DNA of 64,000 nt from Streptomyces venezuelae (lineage in GTDB: Bacteria; Actinomycetota; Actinomycetes; Streptomycetales; Streptomycetaceae), in NCBI RefSeq assembly GCF_008642375.1, contig NZ_CP029194.1, forward strand, positions 3,100,001 through 3,164,000, given 5' to 3'. Positions within the stretch are counted from its first letter, which is position 1. Every line of letters starts with the position of its first letter. The notes beneath the pieces are model-generated. The model was not told the origin of the DNA. It was given only the letters and a program-made list of their open reading frames with translations, and did not search any database. The translations under genes and the position numbers were made by a program. Positions 18,317 to 26,699 of this stretch are shown here, piece by piece.

Positions 18317-18871
18317 GTGCTCACTGTCGGTGACAAGTTCCCCACCTACGACCTGACCGCCTGCGTGTCGCTGGAGAGCGGCAAGGAGTTCGAGCAGATC
18401 GACCACAAGGCCTACGAGGGCAAGTGGCGCGTGGTGTTCTTCTGGCCGAAGGACTTCACCTTCGTCTGCCCCACCGAGATCGCCGCGTTCGGCAAGCTGA
18501 ACGACGAGTTCGCTGACCGCGACGCCCAGATCCTCGGCGTCTCCGGCGACTCCGAGTTCGTGCACCACGCCTGGCGCAAGGACCACGCCGACCTGCGTGA
18601 CCTGCCCTTCCCGATGCTCGCCGACTCGAAGCACGAGCTCATGAGCGACTGCGGCGTCCGCGGCGAGGACGGCTTCGCCCAGCGCGCCGTCTTCATCGTG
18701 GACCCGAACAACGAGATCCAGTTCACCATGGTGACCGCCGGCTCCGTCGGCCGTAACCCCAAGGAGGTCCTGCGGGTGCTCGACGCCCTGCAGACCGACG
18801 AGCTGTGCCCGTGCAACTGGAACAAGGGCGAGGGCACCCTCGACGCCGCCGCCCTCCTCTCGGGCGAGTGA
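18317..18871 (+). CDS. ahpC: Alkyl hydroperoxide reductase AhpC (peroxiredoxin)
   Basis: This 184-residue two-Cys peroxiredoxin, of the AhpE/AhpC actinobacterial type, reduces hydrogen peroxide and organic hydroperoxides. The peroxidatic Cys51 is in FTFVCPTE, and the resolving cysteine is in LCPCNW (Cys164/Cys166). The GTG at 18317 is preceded by AAGGAGAG. An upstream in-frame ATG at 18233 would add a leader overlapping the promoter and is rejected. It is followed after 6 bases by ahpD, the usual reducing partner in actinomycetes, and faces oxyR, its presumed activator. Confidence 0.95.
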   Translation: MLTVGDKFPTYDLTACVSLESGKEFEQIDHKAYEGKWRVVFFWPKDFTFVCPTEIAAFGKLNDEFADRDAQILGVSGDSEFVHHAWRKDHADLRDLPFPMLADSKHELMSDCGVRGEDGFAQRAVFIVDPNNEIQFTMVTAGSVGRNPKEVLRVLDALQTDELCPCNWNKGEGTLDAAALLSGE

Positions 18872-18877
18872 TCTGAG

Positions 18878-19411
18878 ATGGCTCTCGACGAACTCAAGGC
18901 CGCCATACCGGACTTCGCCAAGGACCTGAAGCTGAACCTCGGTTCGGTCATCGGCAACAGCGAGCTCCCGCAGCAGCAGCTCTGGGGCACCGTGCTCGCC
19001 TGCGCGATCGCCTCGCGCTCGCCGATCGTCCTCAAGGAGCTGGAGCCCGAGGCCCAGGCCAACCTGAAGCCCGAGGCGTACCAGGCCGCCAAGTCCGCCG
19101 CCGCGATCATGGCGATGAACAACGTCTTCTACCGGACCCGGCACCTGCTGTCGGACCCCGAGTACGGGACGATGCGCGCCGGTCTGCGGATGAACGTCAT
19201 CGGCAAGCCGGGCGTCGACAAGGTCGACTTCGAGCTCTGGTCGCTGGCCGTCTCCGCGATCAACGGCTGCGGCCAGTGCCTGGACTCGCACGAGCAGGTC
19301 CTGCGCCAGGCCGGTGTCGACCGCGAGACGATCCAGGAGGCCGTGAAGATCGCCGCGGTGATCCAGGCCGTCGGCGTCACCCTCGACGCGGAAGCGGTCC
19401 TCGCCGAGTAG
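18878..19411 (+). CDS. ahpD: Alkylhydroperoxidase AhpD
   Basis: This 177-residue AhpD-fold protein has the active-site thioredoxin-like pair Cys131-Gly-Gln-Cys134 followed by His138 ([11 protein letters not shown]), as in mycobacterial AhpD. It relays electrons, via lipoylated proteins in mycobacteria, to oxidised AhpC and has weak peroxidase activity of its own. It is co-transcribed with ahpC and terminated by a strong hairpin just downstream. Length and motif are fully standard. Confidence 0.95.
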   Translation: MALDELKAAIPDFAKDLKLNLGSVIGNSELPQQQLWGTVLACAIASRSPIVLKELEPEAQANLKPEAYQAAKSAAAIMAMNNVFYRTRHLLSDPEYGTMRAGLRMNVIGKPGVDKVDFELWSLAVSAINGCGQCLDSHEQVLRQAGVDRETIQEAVKIAAVIQAVGVTLDAEAVLAE

Positions 19412-19429
19412 GGCGTGACCGTCGCACGA

Positions 19430-19464
19430 GAAGGGCCCCGGGGCACGAAGCCCCGGGGCCCTTC
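19430..19464. terminator. Bidirectional terminator
   Basis: GAAGGGCCCCGGGGC and its exact complement flank an ACGAA loop. It lies between ahpD and the convergent gene at 19495. Confidence 0.92.
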
Positions 19465-19494
19465 CTCGTACCCCACGGGCCGTCCCCGGGCGGG

Positions 19495-20244
19495 TCACTT
19501 CCTGAGCGCCTCCATGAGCGCGAGCATGTCCTGGGCCAGCGGGACCTCGATCCCCGAGAGGTCGACCGGCTCGGTCGCCTGGACCGGTGTGTCCTCGTCC
19601 CCGTTCCAGCTGGACGTCTCGGTGAAGCTGATCGCGATCTCCACCTGGCCGTCGAGCACCCGGAGCTCCGCCCCCATGTTCTCGTGGACGCTCAGGTACG
19701 CCCGCTCCCCCAGCCCCTCGTACGGCTCCGTCTCGCCGAAGCGCCTCGCCAGGGCGTCGAACTCCGGCCCGGGGTCGGTCACCAGATGGCGGGTGTACGT
19801 GACGCTCCCGCTGTACCCGGTCTCAGGCGGCCCGAACATCAACGAGCACTGCGCGAACTCCAGAACCGGATCCACGGGTCCGTTCCCTCCGCCGGACGTT
19901 CCGCTGTCCACCCCGGCGTCCGGTTCGCCAGTGGATCCGCCGTCCCAGCCGCTGTCGTCGGTCGACCGCTTCCCCAGGACCGCGACGAGCCCCTTCAGCT
20001 CCGCGGCCGCGCAGAGGCTCTTCACGCTCTTGTACCCGCGCATGTCCGGCCCGGCGTCCTGGCGCTTCTCGTGCGCGTAGAGCCCGCCGCCCCACACCGC
20101 CGACGCCGCCACCGCGCCGCCGAGCGCCCACAGCCAGGGGCGGCGGGCGCGGGGCGGGCGCGGCGGGCCGGGCGGCGGGGTCTCGGCGAGGACTTCGGAG
20201 CCGACGAAGCCGTCCCCGCCGTCGAGTTCCGGCTCGGATATCAC
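19495..20244 (-). CDS. Membrane-anchored protein of unknown function
   Basis: This 249-residue protein has a Pro-rich cytoplasmic N-terminus (1-30), one membrane helix at about 31-52 (WLWALGGAVAASAVWGGG), and an extracellular domain with two cysteines (SLCAAAEL and AQCSLMFG), a Gly/Asp/Ser-rich loop and a helical end. It resembles the many single-pass Streptomyces proteins with a disulfide-bonded outer domain. I do not recognise a named family. The GTG start overlaps the TGA of the upstream AI-2E permease (GTGA), with GGGAGAAG before it, so the two are translationally coupled and probably act together. Confidence 0.7.
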   Translation of the reverse strand: MISEPELDGGDGFVGSEVLAETPPPGPPRPPRARRPWLWALGGAVAASAVWGGGLYAHEKRQDAGPDMRGYKSVKSLCAAAELKGLVAVLGKRSTDDSGWDGGSTGEPDAGVDSGTSGGGNGPVDPVLEFAQCSLMFGPPETGYSGSVTYTRHLVTDPGPEFDALARRFGETEPYEGLGERAYLSVHENMGAELRVLDGQVEIAISFTETSSWNGDEDTPVQATEPVDLSGIEVPLAQDMLALMEALRK

Positions 20245-21698
20245 GTGCGCTTCTCCCCCTTGTCGCCCGCCGATCCCGGGGCCGGGGTCGGGGCCACTGC
20301 GAACGCGGTCGCGCCGCGCGGTTCCGGTGTGCTGCGCAAGGCCTGTTCGGTGCTGTAGGCGCGCAGGTAGCCGACCACCGTGTTGGACACGGCCACCAGC
20401 GGGACGGCGACCACGGCACCGCCGATGCCCGCGATCAGACCGCCGGCCGCGACCGCGAGGACGACGGCCAGCGGGTGGACCCGCACCGCGCGGCCGAGGA
20501 TGAAGGGCTGGAGCACATGGCCCTCGATCTGCTGCACGGCGAGGACGACGACGAGCACCATGAGCGCGGTGAACAGGCCGTTGGTGACGAGGGCGACGAC
20601 GACCGCGAGGGCTCCGGAGATCACCGCGCCGACGAGCGGGATGAAGGCGAAGAGGAAGATGAAGACGGCGAGCGGCACGGCCATCGGCACGTCGAGGAAG
20701 TAGAGGCCGAGGCCGATGAAGACCGCGTCGATCAGGGCGACGAGCACCGTGCCGCGCACATAGGCGGTGAGGGTGCGCCAGGCGCGCGGTCCCGCCCCTG
20801 CGACGCCGGGCCGGGCCTGGGCGGGGACGAGCTTGAGCGTCCACTCCCAGACCTTCTTCCCGTCGTAGAGCAGGAAGAGCGTCGAGAACATGGCGAGCAG
20901 GATGCCGGTGAGCGTCTCGACGACGACCGTGACGCCCTGGAGCCCGACCTGCGTGATCTGCTCGGCGTTGGTTCCGACGGAGTCGCTGAGGTTCTTCGCG
21001 ATCGCGTTGATCTGCTGCTCGGTCACGTGGAAGGGGCTGTTGAGCAGCCCGAGCTTGAGCTCCTCGATGCCGTCCTTGACCTGGTCGGACAGGTTGTCGA
21101 CGTTGTCCATGACCTGCCAGACCACGAACCAGCCGACCAGACCCATCACGATGAAGCCGGATACCGCGGTGACGGCGGTGGCGAGTCCGCGCGGCAGGCC
21201 CATGGTGCGGAGCCGGGCGACGGTGGGCTGGAGCAGGGCGGTGACGAGCAGCGCGGCGACGAAGGCGAGGACGACGAGCTGGACGGAGCTGATCACCTTC
21301 ATCAGCACCCAGAGCGTGCCCGCGAAGACGAGGAGCCGCCAACTCGCCTCCGCCGCCACGCGCATGCCCCAGGGGATCGCGGCGACGGGGTCGGGGCGGG
21401 CGGCGACGGCGGGGGCGTACGAGGGAGGCGCGGGGACGGAGCGGCCGGTTCCGTCCTTGTCGTCGACCCCCAGGACCGGAGCGGCCGTCGGGACGGGCGG
21501 GGCGGTGTCGGGGTCGGTGTCCGCGTCGGCGGGCCGCTCAGGTGCGGGGACGGTCGTCTCCCCGCGCCCGGCCCCGCTCTCGTACGGCGGCCCGAGCGGC
21601 TCTTCGCGTTCCGCCTCGGCCCTGCGCTCGTCCAGGCGTTCGCCCATGCGGCTCAGGCCCTCGCCCAGCCGCGCCAGCCATCCCGGCAGTCTCGACAT
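20241..21698 (-). CDS. AI-2E family (PerM-like) membrane transporter
   Basis: This 485-residue polytopic protein has a long charged and Pro-rich N-terminal region (about 1-115), then helices in the AI-2E exporter pattern. A first pair appears around LVFAGTLWVLMKVISSVQLVVLAFVAAL only as a position marker, then a large central extracytoplasmic helical region, then a hydrophobic C-terminal block with PLVGAVISG and the AVQQIEGHVLQPFILGRAV motif typical of the family. Members export small molecules or ions; the substrate here is unknown. ATG 21698 has GGGGAGAGGAAG upstream. Confidence 0.88.
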   Translation of the reverse strand: MSRLPGWLARLGEGLSRMGERLDERRAEAEREEPLGPPYESGAGRGETTVPAPERPADADTDPDTAPPVPTAAPVLGVDDKDGTGRSVPAPPSYAPAVAARPDPVAAIPWGMRVAAEASWRLLVFAGTLWVLMKVISSVQLVVLAFVAALLVTALLQPTVARLRTMGLPRGLATAVTAVSGFIVMGLVGWFVVWQVMDNVDNLSDQVKDGIEELKLGLLNSPFHVTEQQINAIAKNLSDSVGTNAEQITQVGLQGVTVVVETLTGILLAMFSTLFLLYDGKKVWEWTLKLVPAQARPGVAGAGPRAWRTLTAYVRGTVLVALIDAVFIGLGLYFLDVPMAVPLAVFIFLFAFIPLVGAVISGALAVVVALVTNGLFTALMVLVVVLAVQQIEGHVLQPFILGRAVRVHPLAVVLAVAAGGLIAGIGGAVVAVPLVAVSNTVVGYLRAYSTEQALRSTPEPRGATAFAVAPTPAPGSAGDKGEKRT

Positions 21699-21739
21699 CG
21701 CTTCCTCTCCCCCCGCTCGATTTCGCAACCTACACGCAA

Positions 21740-21770
21740 GAGCCCCTCACCGTAGGACGGTGAGGGGCTC
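21740..21770. terminator. Terminator of the transglycosylase-like gene
   Basis: GAGCCCCTCACCGT pairs perfectly with ACGGTGAGGGGCTC around an AGG loop. It starts 22 bases after the stop at 21793 in the leftward direction. Confidence 0.88.
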
Positions 21771-21792
21771 CACGAGGTTGAGCACGCCGGTA

Positions 21793-22515
21793 CTAGTACC
21801 AGCGGTTGGCCTGCCAGAACGACCAGGCGCCACAGGGGCTGCCGTAGCGGTCGTTCATGTAGTTGAGGCCCCACTTGATCTGCGTGGCGGGGTTGGTCTG
21901 CCAGTCGGCGCCGGCCGAGGACATCTTGCTGCCCGGCAGGGCCTGCACGAGACCATAGGCACCCGAAGACGGGTTGACCGCCCGGTAGTTCCAGGTGGAC
22001 TCGTGGTTCACGATGTTGCTGAAGCACTGGAACTGCGAGGCCGGGATCATCTGGCGGGCCATCGCCTTGACCTCGGCGACGGAGTAGGAGCCCTGGGCGG
22101 AGAAGCTGGAGGCGTCGCGTACCGCGGAACGGCTGGCGCGCTCGGCCTCTTCCTTCTCGCGCTCCTTGCGCTCCTCCTCGGCCTTGGCCTCGGCGGCTGC
22201 CTTGTCGGCGGCCTCCTTCTTGGCCTCGGCGTCCTTGGCGGCGCGGAGCCGGGCGCTCTCCTCCGCGGACTTCCGCGCGGTGGCGTCGGCGGCCGCGGCC
22301 TGGACGTCGGCCTGCTCCGAGAGCGAGGAGACCTGTACCTGGGCCTGCTCACCTGCGGGGATGTCCGCCAGCAGCGTCGTGTCGGCCGCGGTGGCCTCGA
22401 AGTTGTCATCCGAAGCCTGCGCGGCGTTGCCCGAGGCAACGCCGACAACGGCGCCGACGGTGGTGACCGCAGTGGCCGAAGCCACCGCGAATCCCCGGAC
22501 CGAGATCCGGCTCAC
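21793..22515 (-). CDS. Secreted lytic-transglycosylase-like wall enzyme
   Basis: This 240-residue exported protein has a signal peptide (residues about 1-35), a coiled coil very rich in Ala/Glu/Lys (about 75-140) and a C-terminal SLT/aggregation-promoting-factor-like lysozyme fold. That fold is seen in NHESTWNYRAVNPSSGAYGL, with the catalytic Glu in HES, and the closing NDRYGSPCGAWSFWQANRWY. Proteins of this build act on peptidoglycan during growth or spore germination. The GTG at 22515 is chosen for the GGAAGGA six bases upstream. A 380-base non-coding leader with an inverted repeat precedes it, which suggests RNA-level control. Confidence 0.88.
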   Translation of the reverse strand: MSRISVRGFAVASATAVTTVGAVVGVASGNAAQASDDNFEATAADTTLLADIPAGEQAQVQVSSLSEQADVQAAAADATARKSAEESARLRAAKDAEAKKEAADKAAAEAKAEEERKEREKEEAERASRSAVRDASSFSAQGSYSVAEVKAMARQMIPASQFQCFSNIVNHESTWNYRAVNPSSGAYGLVQALPGSKMSSAGADWQTNPATQIKWGLNYMNDRYGSPCGAWSFWQANRWY

Positions 22516-22630
22516 ACGGTTTCCTTCCAGCATCGCTCGCACAGGTGACCACGCGGGCGAAATCGTGCCCCTGGCGCTGGTCTCCGACGTACTGGGTCAC
22601 TGAAGACACGGGCCCGTGGTGCTGTGGGCG

Positions 22631-22699
22631 GCATACGGCTGACGGCTGTTGAGTTGTTCATGGGGTGCGCACCGGTGAAGGTGCACGTGTGCCGTATGC
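22631..22699 (-). promoter_or_regulatory. Structured leader element upstream of the wall enzyme
   Basis: GCATACGGC (22631-22639) and GCCGTATGC (22691-22699) are exact complements that would close a 51-base loop. Inside it, GTGCGCACC (22665-22673) and GGTGCAC (22680-22686) form a second hairpin. In the leftward transcript this would lie about 120-185 nucleotides before the start codon. Confidence 0.4.
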
Positions 22700-22818
22700 G
22701 GGGCCTGACGGAAGCAAGACTTTGCCGGACGGCGACACCGCAAGGCAATTCCGTGTTGCGTGTGAAAGCTCACACCTCGGTGGACGCAGGTGTTTTCGGA
22801 GATACAGCGGACAGAAGT

Positions 22819-22858
22819 GCGCCGCCCGGCTAAGCTCCTGCGCTTTGCCGGGCGGCGC
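22819..22858. terminator. Terminator of the phoH gene
   Basis: GCGCCGCCCGGC pairs with GCCGGGCGGCGC across a 16-base loop, starting 36 bases after the phoH stop in the leftward direction. Confidence 0.7.
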
Positions 22859-22894
22859 CAACTGCCGTACGCGTACAGAGGCGTACGAAACGGG

Positions 22895-24220
22895 TCAGAT
22901 CTGACCGTCCTCCAGCATCTCGGTGACGAGCGCGGCGATCTGGGAGCGCTCGGAGCGGGTGAGGGTGACGTGGGCGAAGAGCGGATGCCCCTTCAGTTTC
23001 TCGACGACGGCGACGACTCCGTCGTACCGGCCGACCCGGAGGTTGTCGCGCTGGGCGACGTCATGGGTCAGGACGACCCGCGAATTCGCCCCGATCCTGG
23101 ACAGAACGGTCAACAGGACGTTCCGTTCCAGGGACTGGGCCTCGTCCACGATGACGAAGGCGTCGTGGAGGGAGCGGCCCCGGATGTGGGTGAGCGGCAG
23201 GACCTCCAGCATCCCGCGCCCGAGCACCTCCTCGATGACCTCGCGGCTCGCGACCGAGGACAGCGTGTCGAAGACCGCCTGAGCCCAGGGGCTCATCTTC
23301 TCCGCCTCGCTGCCCGGCAGGTAGCCGAGCTCCTGGCCGCCGACCGCGTACAGCGGGCGGAAGACCATCACCTTCTGGTGCTGCCGGCGCTCCAGGACCG
23401 CCTCCAGGCCCGCGCAGAGCGCGAGCGCGGACTTGCCCGTACCGGCCCGGCCGCCCATCGAGATGATGCCGACGTCCGGGTCGAGGAGCAGATCGAGCGC
23501 GATCCGCTGCTCGGCGCTGCGGCCGCGGAGCCCGAAGGCCTCCCGGTCGCCGCGGACCAGCTTCACGTTCCCCTCGGCGGTGACCCGGCCGAGTGCCTTG
23601 CCGCGCTCGGACTGGAGCACCAGGCCCGTGTGGACCGGCAGCTCGGCGGCCTCCGGCACGTGCAGCGCGTCCTGGTCGTAGAGCAGGTCGACCTGCTCGC
23701 CGGAGAGCGCGAGCTCGGACATCCCGGTCCAGCCGTTGGCGTCCGTGATGGCGAGCTCGGCGCGGTACTCCTCCGCGAGGAGACCGACCGACGAGGCCTT
23801 GATGCGCAGCGGCAGGTCCTTGGAGACGACCGTGACGTCGTACCCCTCCGCCTGGAGGTTGCGCGCGACCGCGAGGATCCGTGAGTCGTTGTCCCCCAAC
23901 CTGTAGCCGGCGGGCAGTACGCCGGGGTCGGAATGGTTGAGTTCGACACGCAGCGTGCCGCCGAGCTCCCCGATGGGGAGGGGGGCGTCGAGGCGCCCGT
24001 ACGTGACCCGGAAGTCGTCGAGCAGGCGCAGGGCCTGCCGGGCGAAGTAACCGAGCTCGGGGTGGTGCCGCTTGGCCTCCAACTCGGTGACCACGACGAT
24101 CGGGAGCACCACTTCGTGCTCGTCGAACCGGGACACGGCGTTGGGGTCGGCCAGCAGGACGCTGGTGTCGAGAACATAGGTGCGCCGGTCGTTAAGGCGG
24201 CGCTTCGTGCTGGTCACCAC
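22895..24220 (-). CDS. PIN-PhoH family ATPase
   Basis: This 441-residue protein joins an N-terminal PIN ribonuclease-like domain (about 12-150: [12 protein letters not shown] with the first catalytic Asp, [19 protein letters not shown]) to a C-terminal PhoH ATPase (about 230-441). The ATPase shows Walker [12 protein letters not shown] and Walker [11 protein letters not shown]. This PhoH2-like architecture in other actinobacteria has RNA helicase and RNase activity. Here a role in RNA processing under stress is inferred. GTG 24220 fits the usual start of Streptomyces homologues; an in-frame ATG exists at 24250. A perfect palindrome lies in its upstream region. Confidence 0.9.
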   Translation of the reverse strand: MVTSTKRRLNDRRTYVLDTSVLLADPNAVSRFDEHEVVLPIVVVTELEAKRHHPELGYFARQALRLLDDFRVTYGRLDAPLPIGELGGTLRVELNHSDPGVLPAGYRLGDNDSRILAVARNLQAEGYDVTVVSKDLPLRIKASSVGLLAEEYRAELAITDANGWTGMSELALSGEQVDLLYDQDALHVPEAAELPVHTGLVLQSERGKALGRVTAEGNVKLVRGDREAFGLRGRSAEQRIALDLLLDPDVGIISMGGRAGTGKSALALCAGLEAVLERRQHQKVMVFRPLYAVGGQELGYLPGSEAEKMSPWAQAVFDTLSSVASREVIEEVLGRGMLEVLPLTHIRGRSLHDAFVIVDEAQSLERNVLLTVLSRIGANSRVVLTHDVAQRDNLRVGRYDGVVAVVEKLKGHPLFAHVTLTRSERSQIAALVTEMLEDGQI

Positions 24221-24464
24221 GGAAGGACAGACCCCCTCTGAAGACCCCATAGAGGTCGGGGCGCGACGGAACCGGTGTCGCTGCGGAATGGGACCGGGCT
24301 CAGGCCGCGATGCGCGGGCCGAACCACGGCCCTCCGCTTCTTCCGTACGTGTCCCGCACGGTCGTCCTGGTGCAAGGGGCCTCCCGGGTGGCGGTCTCCG
24401 TGCCGCTCACTTCACCAGGGATATGCCCTCGAACCAGCTCTGCCATGCCATGGCATATGACGAC

Positions 24465-24478
24465 GTGTTCGTGAACAC
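24465..24478. promoter_or_regulatory. Perfect palindrome upstream of phoH
   Basis: GTGTTC-GT-GAACAC is a perfect inverted repeat, and ATATGCC (24421-24427) / GGCATAT (24452-24458) forms a second one beside it. Both lie in the 284-base interval between the prenyltransferase stop and the phoH start. They could be operators or RNA stems. The GTTC-2-GAAC order is the reverse of the SOS box. Confidence 0.4.
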
Positions 24479-24504
24479 CAGATGATCGGTTCCGACCGGG
24501 TCTG

Positions 24505-25266
24505 TCAGGTGCCGTAGCGCCGGTGCCGGGCCGCGTAGTCGCGCAGGGCCCGCAGGAAGTCGACCTTGCGGAAGGCCGGCCAGTGCACTTCACAGAAGTA
24601 GTACTCGGAATGGGCGCTCTGCCACAGCATGAATCCGGACAGCCGCTGCTCGCCACTCGTACGGATCACCAGGTCGGGGTCGGGCTGACCGCGCGTGTAC
24701 AGGTGCTCCGAGATGTGCTCGACGTCGACGATCTCGGCGAGCTCCTCGAAGCTCGTCCCCCGCTCCGCGTGCTCCAGGAGCAGCGAGCGGACCGCGTCCG
24801 CGATCTCCTGCCGGCCGCCGTAGCCCACCGCCACGTTCACCAGTATCCCGGTGTTGGTGCGGGTGGCCTGCTCGGCCTCCTTCAGCACGGACTGGGTACG
24901 GGCGGGCAGCAGGTCCATCGTGCCGACGTGGTTGACCCGCCAGCGGCCGTCGGCGGCGAGCGCGCGCACGGCGTTCTCGATGATGCCGAGCAGCGGGATC
25001 AGCTGCTCCTCCGGCCGGTTCAGGTTGTCCGTGGACAGCATCCAGAGCGTGACGACCTCGACGTCCGTCTCGGCGCACCAGCCGAGCAGCTCCTGGATCT
25101 TGTCCGCGCCCGCCTTGTGCCCCTGCTCGGGGGTCCCGCCGGACGCCTTGGCCCAGCGCCGGTTCCCGTCGAGGATGACCCCGATGTGCTTGGGCACCTG
25201 GGCATGGTCGAGGCGGCCTTCCACCCGGCGTGCGTAGAGCCCGTACACCAGGTCGCGCAGGTTCAC
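24505..25266 (-). CDS. cis-Prenyltransferase (isoprenyl / undecaprenyl diphosphate synthase family)
   Basis: This 253-residue cis-prenyltransferase extends an allylic diphosphate with isopentenyl units in the cis configuration to supply lipid carriers for wall and glycan synthesis. Landmarks are HIGVILDGNRRWAK with catalytic Asp33, STDNLNRP, and the C-terminal RTSGEQRLSGFMLWQS with the Arg and Ser that bind diphosphate. The last residues (EVHWPAF) supply the conserved Glu and Trp. Product chain length cannot be set from sequence, so I give no symbol. Leftward, upstream of phoH. Confidence 0.92.
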   Translation of the reverse strand: MNLRDLVYGLYARRVEGRLDHAQVPKHIGVILDGNRRWAKASGGTPEQGHKAGADKIQELLGWCAETDVEVVTLWMLSTDNLNRPEEQLIPLLGIIENAVRALAADGRWRVNHVGTMDLLPARTQSVLKEAEQATRTNTGILVNVAVGYGGRQEIADAVRSLLLEHAERGTSFEELAEIVDVEHISEHLYTRGQPDPDLVIRTSGEQRLSGFMLWQSAHSEYYFCEVHWPAFRKVDFLRALRDYAARHRRYGT

Positions 25267-25394
25267 TGTTCTTTACCTCTCCATGCAGCGGCGGGCCCGC
25301 CCGGGAGCGGCGGTCCGCAAGCCGCCACACTACTGCGGACGGGCGACAGGCTCCCAGCCCGGGACTGTCACAAGTCCGTGATAAGCAGAGATAC

Positions 25395-26432
25395 GTGACT
25401 GATTCCCCCCTGTACCGCGCCTCCGCGGACCGCTACGACACCATGGAGTACCGCCGCACGGGCCGCAGCGGCCTGAAGCTCCCGGCGGTCTCCCTCGGCC
25501 TCTGGCACAACTTCGGCGACGACAAGGCGCTCGGCACGCAGCGTGCGATCCTGCGCCGCGCCTTCGACCTCGGCGTGACCCACTTCGACCTGGCGAACAA
25601 CTACGGGCCGCCGCCCGGCTCCGCCGAGCTGAACTTCGGCAAGCTCTTCGCCCAGGACTTCGCGCCCTACCGGGACGAGCTGATCGTCTCGACCAAGGCC
25701 GGCTACGAGATGCACCCCGGCCCGTACGGCGAGTGGGGCTCCCGCAAGTACCTGATGTCCTCGCTCGACGCCTCGCTGAAGCGGATGGGCCTCGACTACG
25801 TCGACATCTTCTACTCGCACCGCTTCGACCCGCACACCCCGCTGGAGGAGACGATGGGGGCCCTGGCCTCCGCCGTCCAGCAGGGCAAGGCGCTGTACGT
25901 CGGCGTCTCCTCGTACAACAGCGAGCAGACCGCCGAGGCCGCCCGGATCCTCCAGGAGATGGGTGTCCGGCCGCTCATCCACCAGCCCTCGTACTCCATG
26001 ATCAACCGCTGGACCGAGGAGGACGGCCTCCTCGACACGCTGGAGGACGCCGGCATGGGCTGCATCTCCTTCGTGCCGCTGGCGCAGGGGCTGCTCACCA
26101 ACAAGTACCTGAAGGGCATCCCGGAGGGCTCGCGCGCCACCCAGGGCAAGTCCCTCGACCCGAACCTGCTCTCCGACGAGGTGCTGCGGCGCCTGCGCGG
26201 CCTCGCGGGCATCGCGGAGCGGCGCGGCCAGTCGCTGGCGCAGCTCGCGCTGGCGTGGGTGCTGCGCGACGAGCGGATGACCTCGGCGCTGATCGGCGCG
26301 TCCAGCGTCGCCCAGCTGGAGGAGAACGTGGCCGCGCTCGCGGGTGCGCCGCTGACGGCCGAGGAGCTGAAGGAGATCGACTCGTTCGCGGTCGACACCG
26401 CCGGCACGAACATCTGGGCCGGCCGGGGCTGA
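25395..26432 (+). CDS. Aldo/keto reductase (YghZ/MgrA-like)
   Basis: This 345-residue NADPH-dependent aldo/keto reductase, AKR14-like, has the barrel motif HFDLANNYGPPPG with the catalytic Asp and Tyr, STKAGYEMHPGPYG with the catalytic Lys, and IFYSHRFDP with the active-site His. The cofactor-binding end is ALIGASSVAQLEENVAAL. E. coli relatives reduce glyceraldehyde-3-phosphate and methylglyoxal; substrate here is inferred only by similarity. The GTG at 25395 has no ribosome site, which fits a leaderless message. A strong terminator follows. Confidence 0.9.
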   Translation: MTDSPLYRASADRYDTMEYRRTGRSGLKLPAVSLGLWHNFGDDKALGTQRAILRRAFDLGVTHFDLANNYGPPPGSAELNFGKLFAQDFAPYRDELIVSTKAGYEMHPGPYGEWGSRKYLMSSLDASLKRMGLDYVDIFYSHRFDPHTPLEETMGALASAVQQGKALYVGVSSYNSEQTAEAARILQEMGVRPLIHQPSYSMINRWTEEDGLLDTLEDAGMGCISFVPLAQGLLTNKYLKGIPEGSRATQGKSLDPNLLSDEVLRRLRGLAGIAERRGQSLAQLALAWVLRDERMTSALIGASSVAQLEENVAALAGAPLTAEELKEIDSFAVDTAGTNIWAGRG

Positions 26433-26463
26433 CGCCTCTCCCGGAAACCCCGGAAAAGAAAAA

Positions 26464-26498
26464 CGGGCCGGTCCGTGGGGGGGATACGGACCGGCCCG
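26464..26498 (+). terminator. Terminator of the aldo/keto reductase gene
   Basis: CGGGCCGGTCCGT (26464-26476) pairs perfectly with ACGGACCGGCCCG (26486-26498), 31 bases after the stop. Confidence 0.9.
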
Positions 26499-26645
26499 AG
26501 GGGGGGTTTCCACCATAACCCTTCGATAGTCCTGCTGCGCGCCACGTGCACAGAACTCATCGCACGGGATGCGGTGGATCCCAGTCCGCACAAGGGCTGT
26601 GGGGCCGTGTGGCGGGTTTGCGCCCCGGCGTGGCGGCGGGGTTCC

Positions 26646-26663
26646 GTCCCTCCGAAGAGGGAC
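26646..26663 (-). terminator. Small hairpin after the prepilin peptidase
   Basis: GTCCCTC-CGAA-GAGGGAC, with a stable CGAA-type tetraloop, lies 37 bases beyond the leftward stop at 26700. The remaining bases 26499-26645 show nothing I can name. Confidence 0.5.
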
Positions 26664-26699
26664 CGGCCGGCAGAGGCGCGGCGTTGACGGGACGGCCCG

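Larger units (their letters stand above)
22516..22894. other. Long leader / intergenic region
   Basis: This 379-base stretch, with no supported gene, lies between the transglycosylase-like gene start and the phoH stop. It includes the phoH terminator (22819-22858) and a structured inverted repeat (22631-22699). I looked for the GGGGTGAA and CGTCAGCTAAC hallmarks of the ydaO (cyclic di-AMP) riboswitch that precedes some Streptomyces wall-hydrolase genes and did not find a convincing match. Confidence 0.5.

Noticed and set aside
22624..22833. Plus-strand 69-codon frame in the leader gap
   Set aside because: No ribosome site, mixed codon bias and overlap with an inverted repeat and terminator.
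22516..22894. ydaO (cyclic di-AMP) riboswitch
   Set aside because: I looked for GGGGTGAA and CGTCAGCTAAC-type core motifs on the transcribed strand; only a weak CCGTCAGCCGTATGCC similarity is present.
24465..24478. SOS (LexA) box upstream of phoH
   Set aside because: The actinobacterial SOS box has GAAC-4-GTTC; here the order is GTTC-2-GAAC.
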